Shown here: positions 35,124 through 48,500 of the stretch, in pieces | Layout of the letters: each line of letters opens with the position of its first letter | How positions within the stretch are numbered: position 1 is the first letter of the stretch | Assembly (NCBI RefSeq): GCF_001949145.1 | Contig: NW_019091404.1 | Coordinates: 1,682,015-1,746,014, forward strand | Reading direction: 5' to 3' | Origin: Acanthaster planci | Lineage: Eukaryota; Echinodermata; Asteroidea; Valvatida; Acanthasteridae | DNA: 64,000 nucleotides | Notes under the pieces: generated by a model | Seen by the model: only the letters and a program-made list of their open reading frames with translations | Database searches by the model: none | What the model was told of the DNA's origin: nothing | Translations under genes and position numbers: made by a program

Positions 35124-38100
35124 CTAGCATGTCACTGCATGTGACGTCTTACTGGCTATCCAGTCGCAGTATTTGGCTACTCGGGTGTACACTCCGGGGT
35201 AGTAGGAACTGGCGCAGCCGTAGCCCCAACTGACGATTCCCTCAAGCGTTGTGCTACTGGAGTGACTGCTTTCGGAGAAGCTGCTGACAATTGGACCACC
35301 ACTATCACCCTAGAAAAGAACGAGACCACCAGACAAAGTGCACTTGATTGTAGAAGGAGAGGGGGTTCTAGTTTGTTTCATCAGGGGTGGATCCAGATCT
35401 TCTGGCTGGTGGTTCGAAATTTTTCCCTAATGAAACACGCAAAGATTCCTACACCCGTGCTTTTCAAGTTAAGGGGGGTTGCACCTTTAGGCAAACAATA
35501 AGAAATGTATGGCAATGGGGGGGGGGATGACCCCCTCCCCCGGACCCACACCTGTCTCTTTCGGCTAAAATACTTTGGCGATATTGGTGTGGCTCCGTGT
35601 CAGTCTTTCCCAAGACCTGGCGAAGAGTGATTCAGAGCTAGTTTGTGAAAAGTCTTTGGAAATTTACAGTGGAACAGAGTCTTTGGGAGCGCTACAGGTG
35701 AGAGCCAGATCACACGGACAGTCTGAGAGCCTGCACCCTGACAGGCATATCTGCCTGCCTTACGTTTGGGTTGGTTGCGGTTCGAAGTTACCTGGCAGGA
35801 GTCTTTCCCAGATGCCGCAGCACAAATCATGTTGTTTGTGATAATGCCGCTATAGTCACTGTTGCATGAGCTGCGACTCACTCCGTACACCACCGCCTGC
35901 CTCAGTTTGCTCGGAAAGTAGCCGCCGGCTGCATGGAAGATTGAACATGATTTGGAGGAAGTTGTTATTGTATCTGAACATAATTACTGCTCCATATGCT
36001 CGTATGCTACCATTCCTGCGGGTTAAGGAAATATTTGTGTCTTAAGCAGACAGATCATTTGGTGACTATTCAAACCAAGGGCAAACCATAAGAAGGAAAC
36101 CGCTACATGTGCTGCTTTGTTCACTGTCGAGTAACAGACAACGACGGAGATAACAATGTGCAATTTCCAACATTGTACTTTCACATCTAGTAAGGACAAG
36201 AACACGACTTACATGACAGTCTACCCCAGCCACTCACTAACAGCTTCTTGCCGCTTGAAACGTCTGATCCCGAGCTGGCAATCTTGATGGGCTGTACAGC
36301 ATCCGACAAGCTTGCTGATGAACTCAGATAAATCAGAGCTATGTCATTGTCGTACGTCTTGGAATTGTGTGACGGGTGAGCGTACCACGTGCCTTTGATG
36401 ATCTGTTGTTTGACGTCTAAGTCGTGGTATCCAAGCCCAACGTACACCGGCCCTCTACATTGAATACGAGTAGAAGAAGAGGTAAGCTATTTGTAAATAC
36501 GGCGTTAGAAGGAACCAGTGGAAAGACATACAGTGTAACTGAATAAACATTAAACACAGTAATGGAGATTCGAGTCCGGACTCGGCTCCGACTCGGGTCG
36601 TTTTAATTTGGACCCGGCTTGGCTTGGACCCGGCTAGTGGCTGACTCGGACTTCCTACTGGACTCGAATCCAGTCCACTCAAAACTCTATTTAAAATTCA
36701 GAAATTTTACTGGAAAAACTGCCCGCATCTGTTGTCCATAATTGTTTGGTTACAGCCCGGGATCGGCGCACGACCGATTAGACAGAGTTTCCTGTGCAGT
36801 GCAGCGTAAAAAGATTTTCATCAAGAATTAACTTGCTCACAGTTAGTCTTCTTCTCGTGACTCGAGCCAATCATCATTGCACATCAGATAGGGAGTGACA
36901 GTGACACCATAAATTCCTTTATACACATTTAGTCGATACTTCATTAATGATTTTTTTTTAAATCTGTAAATATAATATGTCCAGATTAAATTCGGTACAC
37001 AAACAGTTTGTCCATCATTTTGGAATCACTGGACAGGTGAAACATTTTGGACATGTTAGGACTGGCATAAAGTTTTTGTGCACCTGACACCGCGTAATGA
37101 AATAGGCAAAGTTGACTGGTGACCTGTCCAACTTTAAACGAGTTTAATTAAGCGAGCTCAACTGGGTGATGATTAAGCACAACAATGCCGGGGGTACATA
37201 CTTACCCAGCACAGTGAGCGGCACTTACAACCCAACGTTTGCTGACGAGGGTTCCACCGCAGTACTGACCGTTAAACCCTCCAGTAGAGGAAATAAAGAG
37301 AGCGACTTGATAGGGGCGACTTTTTAAAGGTGCCTCGATACCGCCGACGATCGATTTCCCCTCGTTTAGTCGGTCTGGTGAAAACGCTGGAGGGGAATAG
37401 GGCGAGTGTGCACGAGTGATCTAAAATGTAGGCGTACGCAACACATTTCTGCACTCTTGAGCATGGAGAGAGGACCGCACAAACTCACTCATAAATATGC
37501 CCAGGTAAAAGCGACTGGTGGTTTAAACTGAGTTTCGAACTGAAAACGAGAAGAGAACTGAACAGGATTTTTTTCTGTTTTCTTCAGATCACATCGGTGC
37601 ACCCATTGAGATCGAGGTTGAAATTAACACCAGACAGCAAAATTACCAGAATTCTCTGATATGAGTAAGGGTGCAAACTGATCCAAAGCCCTCGTAGACA
37701 GAAAACTGGTGCGGCTATTCGGTCAAAGGCGGAAACGCATGGTTCAACCTTCAAAGAGCCGGGTTAGTTTGGACCAGCCACAGCCAAAAAGATTCCTCCC
37801 CTCCCAAAGAACTCTACTGTCACTCACCTGATCGTTTTAAAACTTAGCACGCATTTAAAGACACCATTGTCAAGACGAACAAATGTTAATTAGATGTGAC
37901 AAAGGTTCCTGATGTTGTAGTCATTGAAATTCACGACCACAAACGTTTCCGCCCGCGTGCGTGGAACATGGAATGAGGAAAAATTGCTTTTTGGCCGACC
38001 TGTCTCGGAAAAAATATACATTTTGCAAGAACAGCATGTCTGATTGTCATAAGAATTTGTGTCACAATGACTGTACGATGTTACTTTAGTGTCTGAGGGT

Positions 38101-38277
38101 GGGTTTGTGAAACTTGAAATGTACGGTGACGATATTGGAGAAACGTTTGAGGGGCTGGATTTCACTTCGGCTGTTTTAGGGTTAATAGTCAGCTGAAACT
38201 TCATCAGGTCACAGGCATTAACAAAATAGCTTACCAAGTGCCAGTGAAAGGCAGACGAAGAACACGAAGATCCTCAT
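35124..38277 (-). CDS. Trypsin-like serine protease, copy A (262 aa, 5 exons)
   Basis: Exons on the minus strand: 38277-38235, 37386-37206, 36454-36213, 35928-35792 and 35309-35124 with stop TAG; 789 nt, open, GT-AG introns. Signal peptide [15 protein letters not shown], propeptide [11 protein letters not shown], mature IVGGIEAP. His box SAAHC (exon 2), Asp in YDNDIALIY (exon 3), S1 Asp in GKDSCQ (end of exon 4), GDSGGP (start of exon 5), then SWGYGC and [15 protein letters not shown]. Length and motif order are normal for a secreted S1A zymogen. Introns are the shortest of the four genes (gene span about 3.2 kb), so this may be closest to the ancestral layout. P1 of the activation site is Ser with Lys at P2. 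The name is by family only; orthology to a particular trypsin is not claimed. Confidence 0.9.
36565..36690. repeat. Inverted repeat rich in GACTCGG motifs
   Basis: GATTCGAGTCCGGACTCGG at the left is echoed in reverse complement by GGACTCGAATCC at the right, with repeated ACCCGGCTTGG between. A short piece of the same type is at about 41305 (GGCCCGGACTCGGG). In trypsin A intron 2. Confidence 0.5.
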
Positions 38278-38372
38278 GGTGAGTGAATTGTCGAGTAGTT
38301 AAAAGGATGTCCGTCACTTGACTCCTGTGTACTCTCTCGGCTGTATTGAAGCCCTGCCCGAATGGGACGGCG

Positions 38373-38385
38373 CCTTTTATTAATA
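38373..38385 (-). promoter_or_regulatory. TATA-like box of trypsin A
   Basis: TATTAATAAAAGG on the minus strand, 96 bp upstream of the ATG at 38277. Confidence 0.7.
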
Positions 38386-38629
38386 TCCTCGTCGGGCGTG
38401 TCGTGCACTCTGCTGCATGGTGAAACTAAACAGCTGAGTATCTCACTGCAGCCTGATAGTGACGCATGTTTCATCAACTTCATTTGGTTTCCCCGGAAGG
38501 CTGCATATTAGCTTTGTAAATACCCTTATCGCTTCATATGTTTTGTGACCAATTTGTGTACTCCCTATATCTCTTTTCACATGTGGTTATCAAAGTGAAA
38601 GTGGTGACAGAGTGTAGCAGCCGTACATT

Positions 38630-40364
38630 TGTACGCAAGCTTAAAAAATTGTCACAGATTCGAGCGAGGTTTTAGGAGTGAACTTCATCTGTGTGGTACT
38701 TGGAATAAAAATAATATCAGTTGAATATGATAATAGGAGAGGGCAAACTTAAAATGCAAAGTTGTCAAGAGTCGGAGACTGAACGCTGCACTGTACGCAT
38801 GCCGTCTGTGAGACGGGTAGGCGTATAATGAGGTCTTCCCACGACTTGGAACTCGGCAGCTGACTGCTAAGGACCCCCATTCTGAACCGTCAACCGAGGA
38901 TATTTACCAGTTTAGATTCGCTTTTTGTGGGAGACAAACCGTGCCACACGAACAGTATTTCCTGTCGACGTGACAGAAGTTCATGAGCCATTCTGACAGA
39001 CCGAGAAAAAACACCAATAAAAAGCCCTGTACTTGAGTGTGAGTTTGGCACAGTAATGTAAATAGTTGAGACATAAATCACCGTTTCGATTGCTATTCAC
39101 AGAGCCACACTTTAAAATAGTTCATTATCATGATTGTCCGTTTTGAATCTCGAAAGGATCAGTAATTCACACATTGTTATTTCTTAATGTTGCTGTGCCG
39201 CGGAGTATACATGCAGTTGTAACATATGTGAAGCGCCTTTGCGAAAGCTTGTGTTTTGTAAATAAAGAAGTGTGGCCCCGGTATCAACTGCAGTGTCCCC
39301 TCGTTACTGTCCCCGTTCGTCGACGTTGTTGTGCTGCGGGCCAGGCGGTAAACTGCCGCCAAAACGACTCAACGTCACCGGCCTTCTAAAGCTAGACCGC
39401 TCGCTGACGTGGGCTGGTCCGACGGAGTAGCAGACTCCAAAAGACGACACTGCCACCGTATTGTTGCCGTGACTGACTACACAAGTACATGTACGCGTCG
39501 CTTAGGATTTTTTGTCTTCTATACGGATGGCCATCACGATTTTATTCGAATATCAGATAAAAAGGAATGTACTTAAGCTCAGCCGTTTATAGAAACAGAA
39601 ACTCAGTTAAAAATAAGTTTCAACGTTCAGCCACTTAATGAAAATGACACAAAACAGCGCGAAAGACTGGTTCCGAATTACCGAACTTCATTCGAGAGGG
39701 TATCACTTAAGGTCTAAATACCAGACTGTGTAAATCACTTCGTGGAAATAAAACAGCATTGTCTACACGTTCCACAAAGTGACCTATTGCAATGCGTTAG
39801 TCCGAGAAATAATAATGTTAAGTTTCAGAGAGGAAGGTCAACAGTTTTAATTTACCCAAATCAATTTGTTAGCCTTTCAGAGAACCTATAAGTTTTGAAT
39901 TTTCAGAAAATAAAGATTTTCTCATGCATAACAAGCTTAAAACCAAAATTCGAAAACTGAGGTCAGCTCGTGGTATTGTAAACAAAGATGATTCCAATCC
40001 ATGTACTCAGTTTTCAGCACCTATACCTTTGTCATAATGTATACAGTAATTCATTGCTAATGGATGAGTAGAACTTGGCTCTTAACCGTTCGTTACACTC
40101 GGTTTTATAGTTTATATAAGGACAAACAGCCTGCGTTTGCAGGAGATAATATGACGATACTAGTGGGAATTCTTATGGCAAACTACAAATGGCAAACTTC
40201 GCTAATAATGACATTTATCATCGATAATACACGAACCAAAGTCAGTCATAGTCGAAAGCAAGTGCACTGACGTTGAGTACGTCTTAGAAACTGGCCTTCA
40301 AGAGCCCTGAACTTGACCAAGAGAGGGTGAAATTTTACTTGCAACGGAGGCTCCTTTGGTAGTG
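38630..40364. other. Upstream flank of trypsin A, edge of the array
   Basis: Homologous to the other upstream flanks at about 38630-39015 and again at about 40045-40260, with about 1 kb of A-specific sequence between. Homology to the array stops near 40265. No gene seen. Confidence 0.55.
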
Positions 40365-40530
40365 ACTGTGCATCGCTGGTTCACGAACGACTATGAAACG
40401 CAAACATTGCCGTCGCATCGCTACCAACAAAATGAACACTCGAGTCTCACTTTTTTTGGTGGACTTCTGACCATGGTTCTTTTCAGCCGATGAAAGGGTG
40501 CTTCTGCTCAAGGCGGTATAAAAAGATATT
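40365..40530 (+). repeat. Diverged copy of trypsin C/D intron sequence
   Basis: Shares GCATCGCTGGTTCAC, GCTACCAACAAAA and CTCAAGGCGGTATA-like blocks with the minus strand of about 18280-18440 and 5590-5745. This is either an interspersed repeat or debris of a further protease gene copy. Confidence 0.5.
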
Positions 40531-42085
40531 TGTTCACAGATCTGTCAGTGAGGGAGCGTGGAAGGGCCATATTTCCATATCTTTCCGAGACCATTTGCGA
40601 GCCACGGCAAGATATCTGAGAGCCGTGCGCCCACAGGGAAATGAACAGCTGGGTATTACTTTCCCGGGATAAAAATGCACGTCATGCGATATAATCATAA
40701 AAGATACTTTTTTTTCTGATCAACATTATTTGAATGGAAATAATTACCCTCCTGCAGCACCAGTCCCGCTTAATATGTCACCGGTGTGCAAATAAGTTTC
40801 CTGCATATCAGTCCGATACAGCATGTTCACGGCGAGGTGGAATGAATACATATCTAAACCTGAAGTCGTGGTGACGTAAATGCGTGAACACTGAGGGGTA
40901 AATAACACAAGGTTAGCCTGACACATTTGTAAATTCCCTTCCCAGTTTGATCAAACCATAACCTACACGGTTCCGGTGGTTATAGCTTATTGAAGATGTT
41001 TCAAGTCCGACATGTTGCAATCGCAGAAATAGCTATTTAGGGCCGAAAAGAATTTCCTATATCAGTAAAATGCCACGCTGGTAACAGTTCCACAAATGCC
41101 GAGTTGGATGCATGGGTCACATTTATTTGTACTACGCAGCGGCACCTCATACATGGTGAAGCACAACAGAAGGCACACAGATAGACACAAGAGCCGTCCG
41201 CCGAGCTCATTGATAAAAGTTATATACGCAAATTATTCTATATAAGAGGGTCCTGAGAGCCATGGAATTGGAGAATGAAAGAAAAATGAGACTGAACGTC
41301 AGGCCCGGACTCGGGGGTTCCAATTCTTAGCAATTTGGATGCATTCGGGTCCGAGAGTGGCACTATTTAGGCGTTTTGCAGAGGGATGCATTTTCAAAAT
41401 GACTACTTCTCCGGGTAGTGAAATTTCGTTCATAGGGGGGTCTACTTTGGGGGAGAATTTCTAAAAAATCCATCTGTCAACCCACTAAAAATTGAAAGGA
41501 ACATGTCGAACATCGTTTTTCTGAATACCTGTGAGAGATGTGAGTATTTTTAAATACATGTACTTGTGGAGTATGGGGATTTATCACTGCTGTCTATGGG
41601 AGTTTATTTGCTGCGGTGCACCCACAGAAGACAGCAGACGACTATATACATGTATCACCCATTACAGAAGACAACAGCATGCAGAAATACGACAGAACAC
41701 AAATCTTACTGTGGAATCCTTCCAAATTTTATAGCATCTATTTGTAATTAAATACGTTCAATCAACTTTTAGGCCTACAACACGAACAAATTACTAAAAA
41801 CTATTCGGCGTTGCTACAGAGACAAAACTTTAACATGATCTCCTGGCCAACAAGAGCACACACCATTCCAAACCCGTCTTGTCCACACTGTGTCGACAGT
41901 GACATGAGTTTTGACGACAAGCCTTATCTGCACATGAGTATTTCTTGGTGCCACTGCGCAGATCCTTCTCCATGGCAATGATGGCCATTGCGTTTGCTCC
42001 ATCGCAAAAATCGCGGTTAGTTTTGATGAATACTGCCCTCTGTTGACGACTTAGCCCATACTCGACTAGTTGCGCGTCGAATTTT
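40531..42085. other. Intergenic DNA, nothing firm
   Basis: No gene can be supported. A short Cys-rich minus-strand frame near 41830-41987 (KYSCADKACRQNSCHCR) is noted but has no splice context that I trust. Confidence 0.5.
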
Positions 42086-42297
42086 TAAATGCCACAAGTC
42101 GCTCGCCTGTACGTAAAAGGATCCGAACAAAGACGGGCATCATGCCACACATACCAAGGCAGTGTGCATTCTGTGATCAAAATTGCACTTGCACAAATTT
42201 AGCCAGTGTGATGCTTGTTTTTACGTGTTATTAATTTTACAGACTTCACTTCGCATGGTATTTATCCATTGATTTGATAATAACTAGGTCTACAGCT
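42086..42297 (+). repeat. Direct repeat, first copy
   Basis: Matches 43526-43732 in the same orientation: TACGTAAAAGGATCCGAACA, GTGTGATGCTTGTTTTTA, AATTTTACAGACTTCACT and TTATCCATTGATTTGA are shared with small indels. Spacing is about 1.44 kb. It could be an old tandem duplication or two copies of an unnamed repeat. Confidence 0.7.
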
Positions 42298-43525
42298 ATT
42301 CATGCTTCGGTAATACAGTATAATTATTGTTCTATTTGTTTCGCTTGGTAACATATGTATATTCATTCCTTTCCTAGGAAAAAGTCTTGCTCGTTTTTGA
42401 ATTGTCTCTTGTGAGTCATTCCTTTTTTCTCTGTAAATACGTGACACTAATGTATGCGGCCCATGTATACCGACGTTGCTTTTTTATATCATTCCGTATC
42501 TCCCTTTTCGCTGGTAGTTTTTGTGACTGTGTGTCGTTCGCGCAGTGTTTGACATGTGCTTATGTTTTTCTCATTTACTGTCTGTCTTTTGTGGTCTAGG
42601 GTGGAGTACACTGACAGTGACAGGACTCGGACTGGTGTGTTTGTAAACTGAAGTAAATGTCCTCTCTGCGAAGTTTAATTGATTTGATTCGACAACTTTT
42701 ATATTGTATTTTTATACCAGTTGGCTTTTGGATTCTTGTGGGTGGCTTTCTACAACTTTGTGCTCAAAGTTGTCCTTCCATTTTGTTCAGTTTGTTTGGA
42801 TTATTGCCACTTAATTTTAACTGACAATGAATTAACGTAATCTTGATGTTTTTTTCACTCTTGAGTTTCGTCTTTTGATATCTAGGTAATGGGTAATGGA
42901 AGCATTTAAATAATTGAAGCATCATGCATCAGTCGTTGCCATCGCTGTTGGAAATACATCACATGTACACTGACAGTGTGTGCCTAGTTTGTAGTATCCT
43001 ATAAGCTTCGGATTTTTTTGCATAAAGATTTACATGTAACTGTCCATTCTCATTTTTGTTGCAACTGATGATTAGGCCCAATTAAAATTTCCATGCATGA
43101 GCGTGTAGGCATTTTTTTCCGGGGGAGGAAGGCTGTGTAGGGGAATTTTTTGGGGAATCATATTTATCATCAGCAATACGACAATCACAAGAAATCTGTT
43201 TTTGAAGTTTTTTAAAAACAAAATTTGTGGTTTCATTCCCTTTGAATTTTAATTTGTCCTTTCTTTTACTTTAAAAAAAAAATCAATTTCCCGGGGATGG
43301 GACGCCTTTTTTCGAGCTGCTTTGAAATGGTCATGAACTAGTAACTGGTATTGAGTGGGTGAGAGGCCTTTTCTACAATGCAACCCATCTTTCTGTGCAA
43401 AGTCCCGGCTTGTTTTAATAAGTTGTCATGCATGGAATAATTTGTCGGGAAAAAACACTGAAGCTGCTTTTGGCCGGTTATCCCTAGATTACAAAAATAG
43501 TGCCGTGGTGATGTTGCTTCTTTTA

Positions 43526-43732
43526 ATGGGCCACAGGTCGATCGTCTCTACGTAAAAGGATCCGAACAAAGACAGGCAAATTACGCCACACGAGGGTAGT
43601 ATGCATTTCGTGCTCGAAATTAGACTTAGCCCACGTTTAGTGAGTGTGATGCTTGTTTTTAGGTATTAATTTTACAGACTTCACTCTTCTAAGTATTAAT
43701 TTTATCCATTGATTTGAAATAACTAGGCCGAG
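43526..43732 (+). repeat. Direct repeat, second copy
   Basis: Second copy of the repeat at 42086-42297, with a small internal duplication (AGTATTAATTTTA twice). Confidence 0.7.
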
Positions 43733-45528
43733 CTTATAATTAAATCACCGTGTAATTTGTTCCATTAGGTAAAATTGTTACAGTTATTTTGCATGTCCCA
43801 TAAATCGTGTTAGGGTCGTACATTGAAGTCGAAAAAAATTGTTAACTACGAGAGAGATTACTTTTTGCATTTTCCACACAATTTGTAGCTCTGTTAATTG
43901 GAAATGTTTATGAAGTTGGATTTTTTTAAGTTGATAATCTGGCCAATGCATTTTCAATGTTGTAACCTCGTAAGATCTGAAATTGGAGGGTGCGACTCCC
44001 TATTATCAAAGTTTACTATGAGCAGGTTATTGGGAGAGGGACACTTTAGCACGGTATGGGATACCGTTTTGGGATAAAAAGATTTTGTGATGTTTTTGCT
44101 CCAAGTCGCTGAGAATGTCAGCTTCTAGAACTTATACAAGTTTGATGGGTGCAGACCACTAATTCAAGTGAGAATTTCCGGCCAGCTCACTAGCATTAAA
44201 AGTGCTCCACAGTATCTTTTGAAAAAGGAGATTGTTTGGCCCCCAAAATGGTGAGATTGTGTAAATCGTTGCCGGGATCAACTCCCTGGGTCTTTGAACT
44301 TTCATATGAGAGCAGAAGGGCTAAAAACTACGGTTGAAAAATGGTCCTAAGTGCCCGAGAAATTTGAGGGTTGCCACTTGAAAAATGGCTGCAATCAGAC
44401 TTCGGAAAAATCACTATTTGGGGGTGATTTTGTTTTGTGGGAATAAATGAAAATGTNAAACTGAAAGATAAGTGACCAGAAAAGAATTTGATTTGTGTTT
44501 CAGAAATCTCAGGGATGTTGGCGTGCATGCTATTGGGCCCTGAACGGTGCTGATTTTACAAAGTTTTCAATGGGGCTTGAATTAGTGGACTGGACCCTGA
44601 TTATTTCGCATCCAACAGCGCCCTCGTGCGGTATGAAACTCCCTTTTTCTTTGGAATCCCTCCACACACTGTACTGCCGCGCCACCGAAGACGAGCGACC
44701 AGTGGCGTTTGAGAACATCTACCCTGCGTGTCAAACGGTGAGAAAAGAATCATTTAAAATATTATTTTTCAATTTCTTACATTTTCTAACAAGCTTTCTC
44801 CTGCATTTTCCACCTTTTCATTAATTTTGACTTGAAGAATAGAGGAGCAGGACTTGAAACCTAACGTTATCGAGATGTCGAGTCCCTTTATTGACACTTG
44901 ACACAGATGAATGAGTATTTTCAGGCTTCGTTTCCCGCGACTTTCCTCTTTGTTGAAAAACTTCACGTTCATTCACTGATAGTATTACCTTCATAGTACT
45001 TGCTGAAACTTTGTCATGTTCAGCAATTTCTGTCATATCTGAGAGTGAGACTGTCGTGAAATTTAGTTCGAAATTCAAAAACGGTGGCGTCCGGAAATTG
45101 GGCACAAATTCAGGCGAGTGTTATTATTAATAATAGTGTACCGGCACACTAGAAGGAATCTCTGAAAAACTCTCATTAGGCCTATGTCCTTCAAAGTTGA
45201 TAAATTCCACAGGCTTAGGCCTACATCAATTATCATTAATAATAGGCCTACCACCTACTCACGTAGGCCTACCCTGTTCTGTGAAGATTTTGTGCTTTGT
45301 GATAGCTGCATGAAAAGGATCATTGTTTTTAATGGGAGCAATCAGTCAATCTGTTTTACTTTATAAAATGTTCAACTGTTTTAGGGCCTAAAATATCAAT
45401 ATCCTGCCCCCGTTTTTGCAAGAAGCTTACCTCCGTACATGTACATGCCTGATGCCACTGTTTTCTTCCTATATTTCTGCGCTGAATGTAGGATATGACT
45501 TTTTAATTTGGCAACCTCCACAAGAAAG
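43733..45528. other. Region upstream of USP48
   Basis: Contains the single undetermined base of the window (44457). About 44640-44740 is relatively CG-rich and ends in a donor-like CAAACGGTGAGA, so an upstream non-coding exon of USP48 is conceivable, but I cannot confirm it. Confidence 0.4.
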
Positions 45529-48500
45529 ATGCCCACCAAAGTCCAGCTAGACAAAGCAAGTTGGCAGTGGACAGACACCACCAGCCCCGACGATGTGACA
45601 GCTGAGCATGTGGAGCTAGCGTACCGCATTGGACTACCAGCTTGTCAGCACAACACTTGCAGGTTCACGTTATGCCGCATTCTGGGGCATCACTGCATAA
45701 GGGGAAGACCGGGGGAAGGGGGCATGATGTCAAGCCAGTCCCAGGTCCTTCAAAATCCACCAGATGGTTCTGTAGGATTTTGCAAGATTGTGGTTTGGAG
45801 CGACCGAACTGCTTTAAACTTGCGTGTTGCTTGATGTTACGTGAAAGTTGACGCGCAAACTTCATGTGTGTACCCTCAGTTCAATTTGGTGCACTGTATG
45901 TGTGGATGCCGTTAGGATGTTCCTTACAAGATTCTTATGCAGTGAGTGTTGAAGTCTGTTTTCAGAGGCTGGTGTGACTTTCTTTGCCGTTAATTTAATC
46001 ATTAAATCTTTTCACAACTCAGGCAGAACTGTAAGGGGAATCCCAACTGCCTGGTGGGTTTGGGAGAAAAGGAGTGGCTATGTGACATCAAGGATGAGCG
46101 TTGGCATGAGGTGGAGGACCCCAACCTTGAAAGAAGGGCAGAGGTACATGCTTACAGCTCATGCTCATACTCACTCATACTCAATTTGAATAACCTTTAC
46201 AATGACTCACACTCATCAGATGTCCATGCCTTAAAGGACCACAGTGCTCATTCTCATCTTTAACACATTTTCTGTACTTGTATTTCTAATTCCTGCACTT
46301 GAGTTACTCTTGTACTCAGTGTCATACTCATTCATCAAAAGATACTCAGTTGTAGTCTCGAGGATTAGCACTTATTCTTGTTCAATAGTTTAAGTGTTCC
46401 CTTGTCTACTTGAATACTGAACTGGTTTATTAGTATTGAAATGCTGAAAGTTTTTTGAGTGCTAAAACGGCATACCCTCTGGACCTTTCCTTTGTGTTTC
46501 TCTATTTTGTTTCACCGAGATCAGTGTTGTTGCTTTACAATCCTGTTGGTCCTTTTTTTCCTCCGTTTTTTCATACAGGATTCTTTTGTGGGGTTGAAGA
46601 ATCTTGGAGCAACTTGTTATGTCAACACTTTCTTGCAAGTGAGTTCTAGATTTAAACATTCGGTTAGACACTGTATAGTTTTTTTTATGTCTTGTCTCTT
46701 TCAGTCTCTAATCTGCTTGGGAGACATTTTCAGGCTACTCTTTAGCTTTCCATTTTTTCAACTTCGTCACAGGTGTGGTTTCATAACCACAGTTTCCGGG
46801 CAGCAATGTACAAGTGGCGGCCATTGCGTTGCCAAGCAACAGATAAGCACAACCAATCAGGTGAGTCCTGTCTTTGGCAAGTATCCAAAAGTCCACCAAG
46901 TAGTAATCAAATCTGTTCATAGGAATCAAGATTATCCCTCCCCCCATCACCTTAAACTCCACCCCTTCTCTGAGGAATGTTATGTGCCATATAGTTTTGT
47001 CGGCTGATTAAGTGTGTTCCGTTTATGAAATGATTGATGTCCGATTCTAAATTTTCCTTCTGTCTTAAATTTGAAGAAAAAAAAGTAAAAGTCACAGAAA
47101 CTCTAGTTGTGTGATTTAGCAGATGGTGAGCTTCACCTGTTCCCTTGTCCTCTTTTGCTTTTTCTAGTAAATATTTCAGATTGAAAACAAAACTAGGAAA
47201 AAATCTTTGGTTGTAATTTGACCTTCACCATTTATTTTATGGATCATTGGATCCTAGTCTCTGTGTTGATTAAAAATAATAGACACCTTTTTCTTTCCGC
47301 CAGAAAGCAGCACAACCAAGGAAGGTGGTTACACACCCACGTGCATCTGTGGCCATCTACAGCTACTTTTTGCCTTGCTTCAGTTCAGCAACAGAAGGTA
47401 GGTTGTGGGGCACGACCTGACCAGTCATCGACCCCATTCCCCGTGCACCAGCCTTTGGCTCAAAGCCATTTTGTTGTCAAATTTTGTCTGGCACCGTCTC
47501 ACGTGTGCTGCGGTCAGACCATTGTAATGCTGTGGATGGATATTTTTTATTTTTGAAGTTCGCCAATTAAGTCTCTTTTTCACAGCGTCGTTTGGGGTTT
47601 CCTTGCAGATATATTGACCCCTCGGGCCTTGTCAATTGTTTGGGTCTCGATGCTGCACTACAACAGGTCTGTATTTCTCGTTCACTCCCCGCTGTACTGT
47701 CCTTCCAGCCTTGCTACTTTATGAACTGATCAGCTTCAAATTAGCATAGATAGAGCCGCCCAGTACTTTAATTTTTATTTTTAACCTTGTCCGTCAAAGC
47801 ATGCACAGTTAAACCTTGATATCGTGGCCACCCGCGGTATTAATTTATCAAATAAATGAATCAGTCTGAAACAAAGACTTTGCGTCTTGTGTTTCTTTTA
47901 ATTTCTTGTGCTCTCACGACACAAGGATAGCAAGAATAAGTCTTCATAACTCAACGTGCATTTTTGAGTCCTGAGTACACAGGTTTCACAGCAATATATT
48001 TCTACACAAATGATTTGATCTGGGTTGGCCACAGGCCGTGCTAGGCAGGATCTGCAATAGCAAGACGTCGTTACAGTCTGTCTGTTTGAGAATCAAACCA
48101 GGACCAAGCAAAGGTGGCTAGTTTTGCAAGGCTACTGCAGTAGGAAGGTGGCCACAACGGCAGATTTGACTGAAACAAGTTATTTCAAGTAAAAGAGAGC
48201 AATTTCAGTTCATGTCAGGAACATTGCTTTTATCTCTTGGGTGCCTTCCTTGGATTGTTTCTTAAAACTGCAGGATGCCCAAGAGTTCAGTAAACTTTTT
48301 ATGTCATTACTGGAGGAAACTCTGTCACAACAAACACATCCTGAAGTGCGGGATGTCATCCAGCAGCAATTCCGAGGCCAGTACGCATACGTGACCAGGT
48401 AAGTTAATAACATTCGTGTTCAGTGATTAAATGCGAAATGTGTTATCTGGAACAAATCTTCATGAATACTACTGAATACGATTTCACAATTTCATTTTCT

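Noticed and set aside
40490-40672. Small gene behind the TATA-like GGTATAAAAAGA
   Set aside because: The region is a diverged copy of trypsin intron sequence and the frame has no recognisable features.
41830-41987. Short Cys-rich minus-strand frame (KYSCADKACRQNSCHCR)
   Set aside because: About 50 codons, no acceptable splice partners found, no confident family match.
44495-44824. Plus-strand frame ending in a donor-like site upstream of USP48
   Set aside because: No family recognised, and USP48 already has a good start at 45529. It might be a non-coding 5' exon but not a supported CDS.
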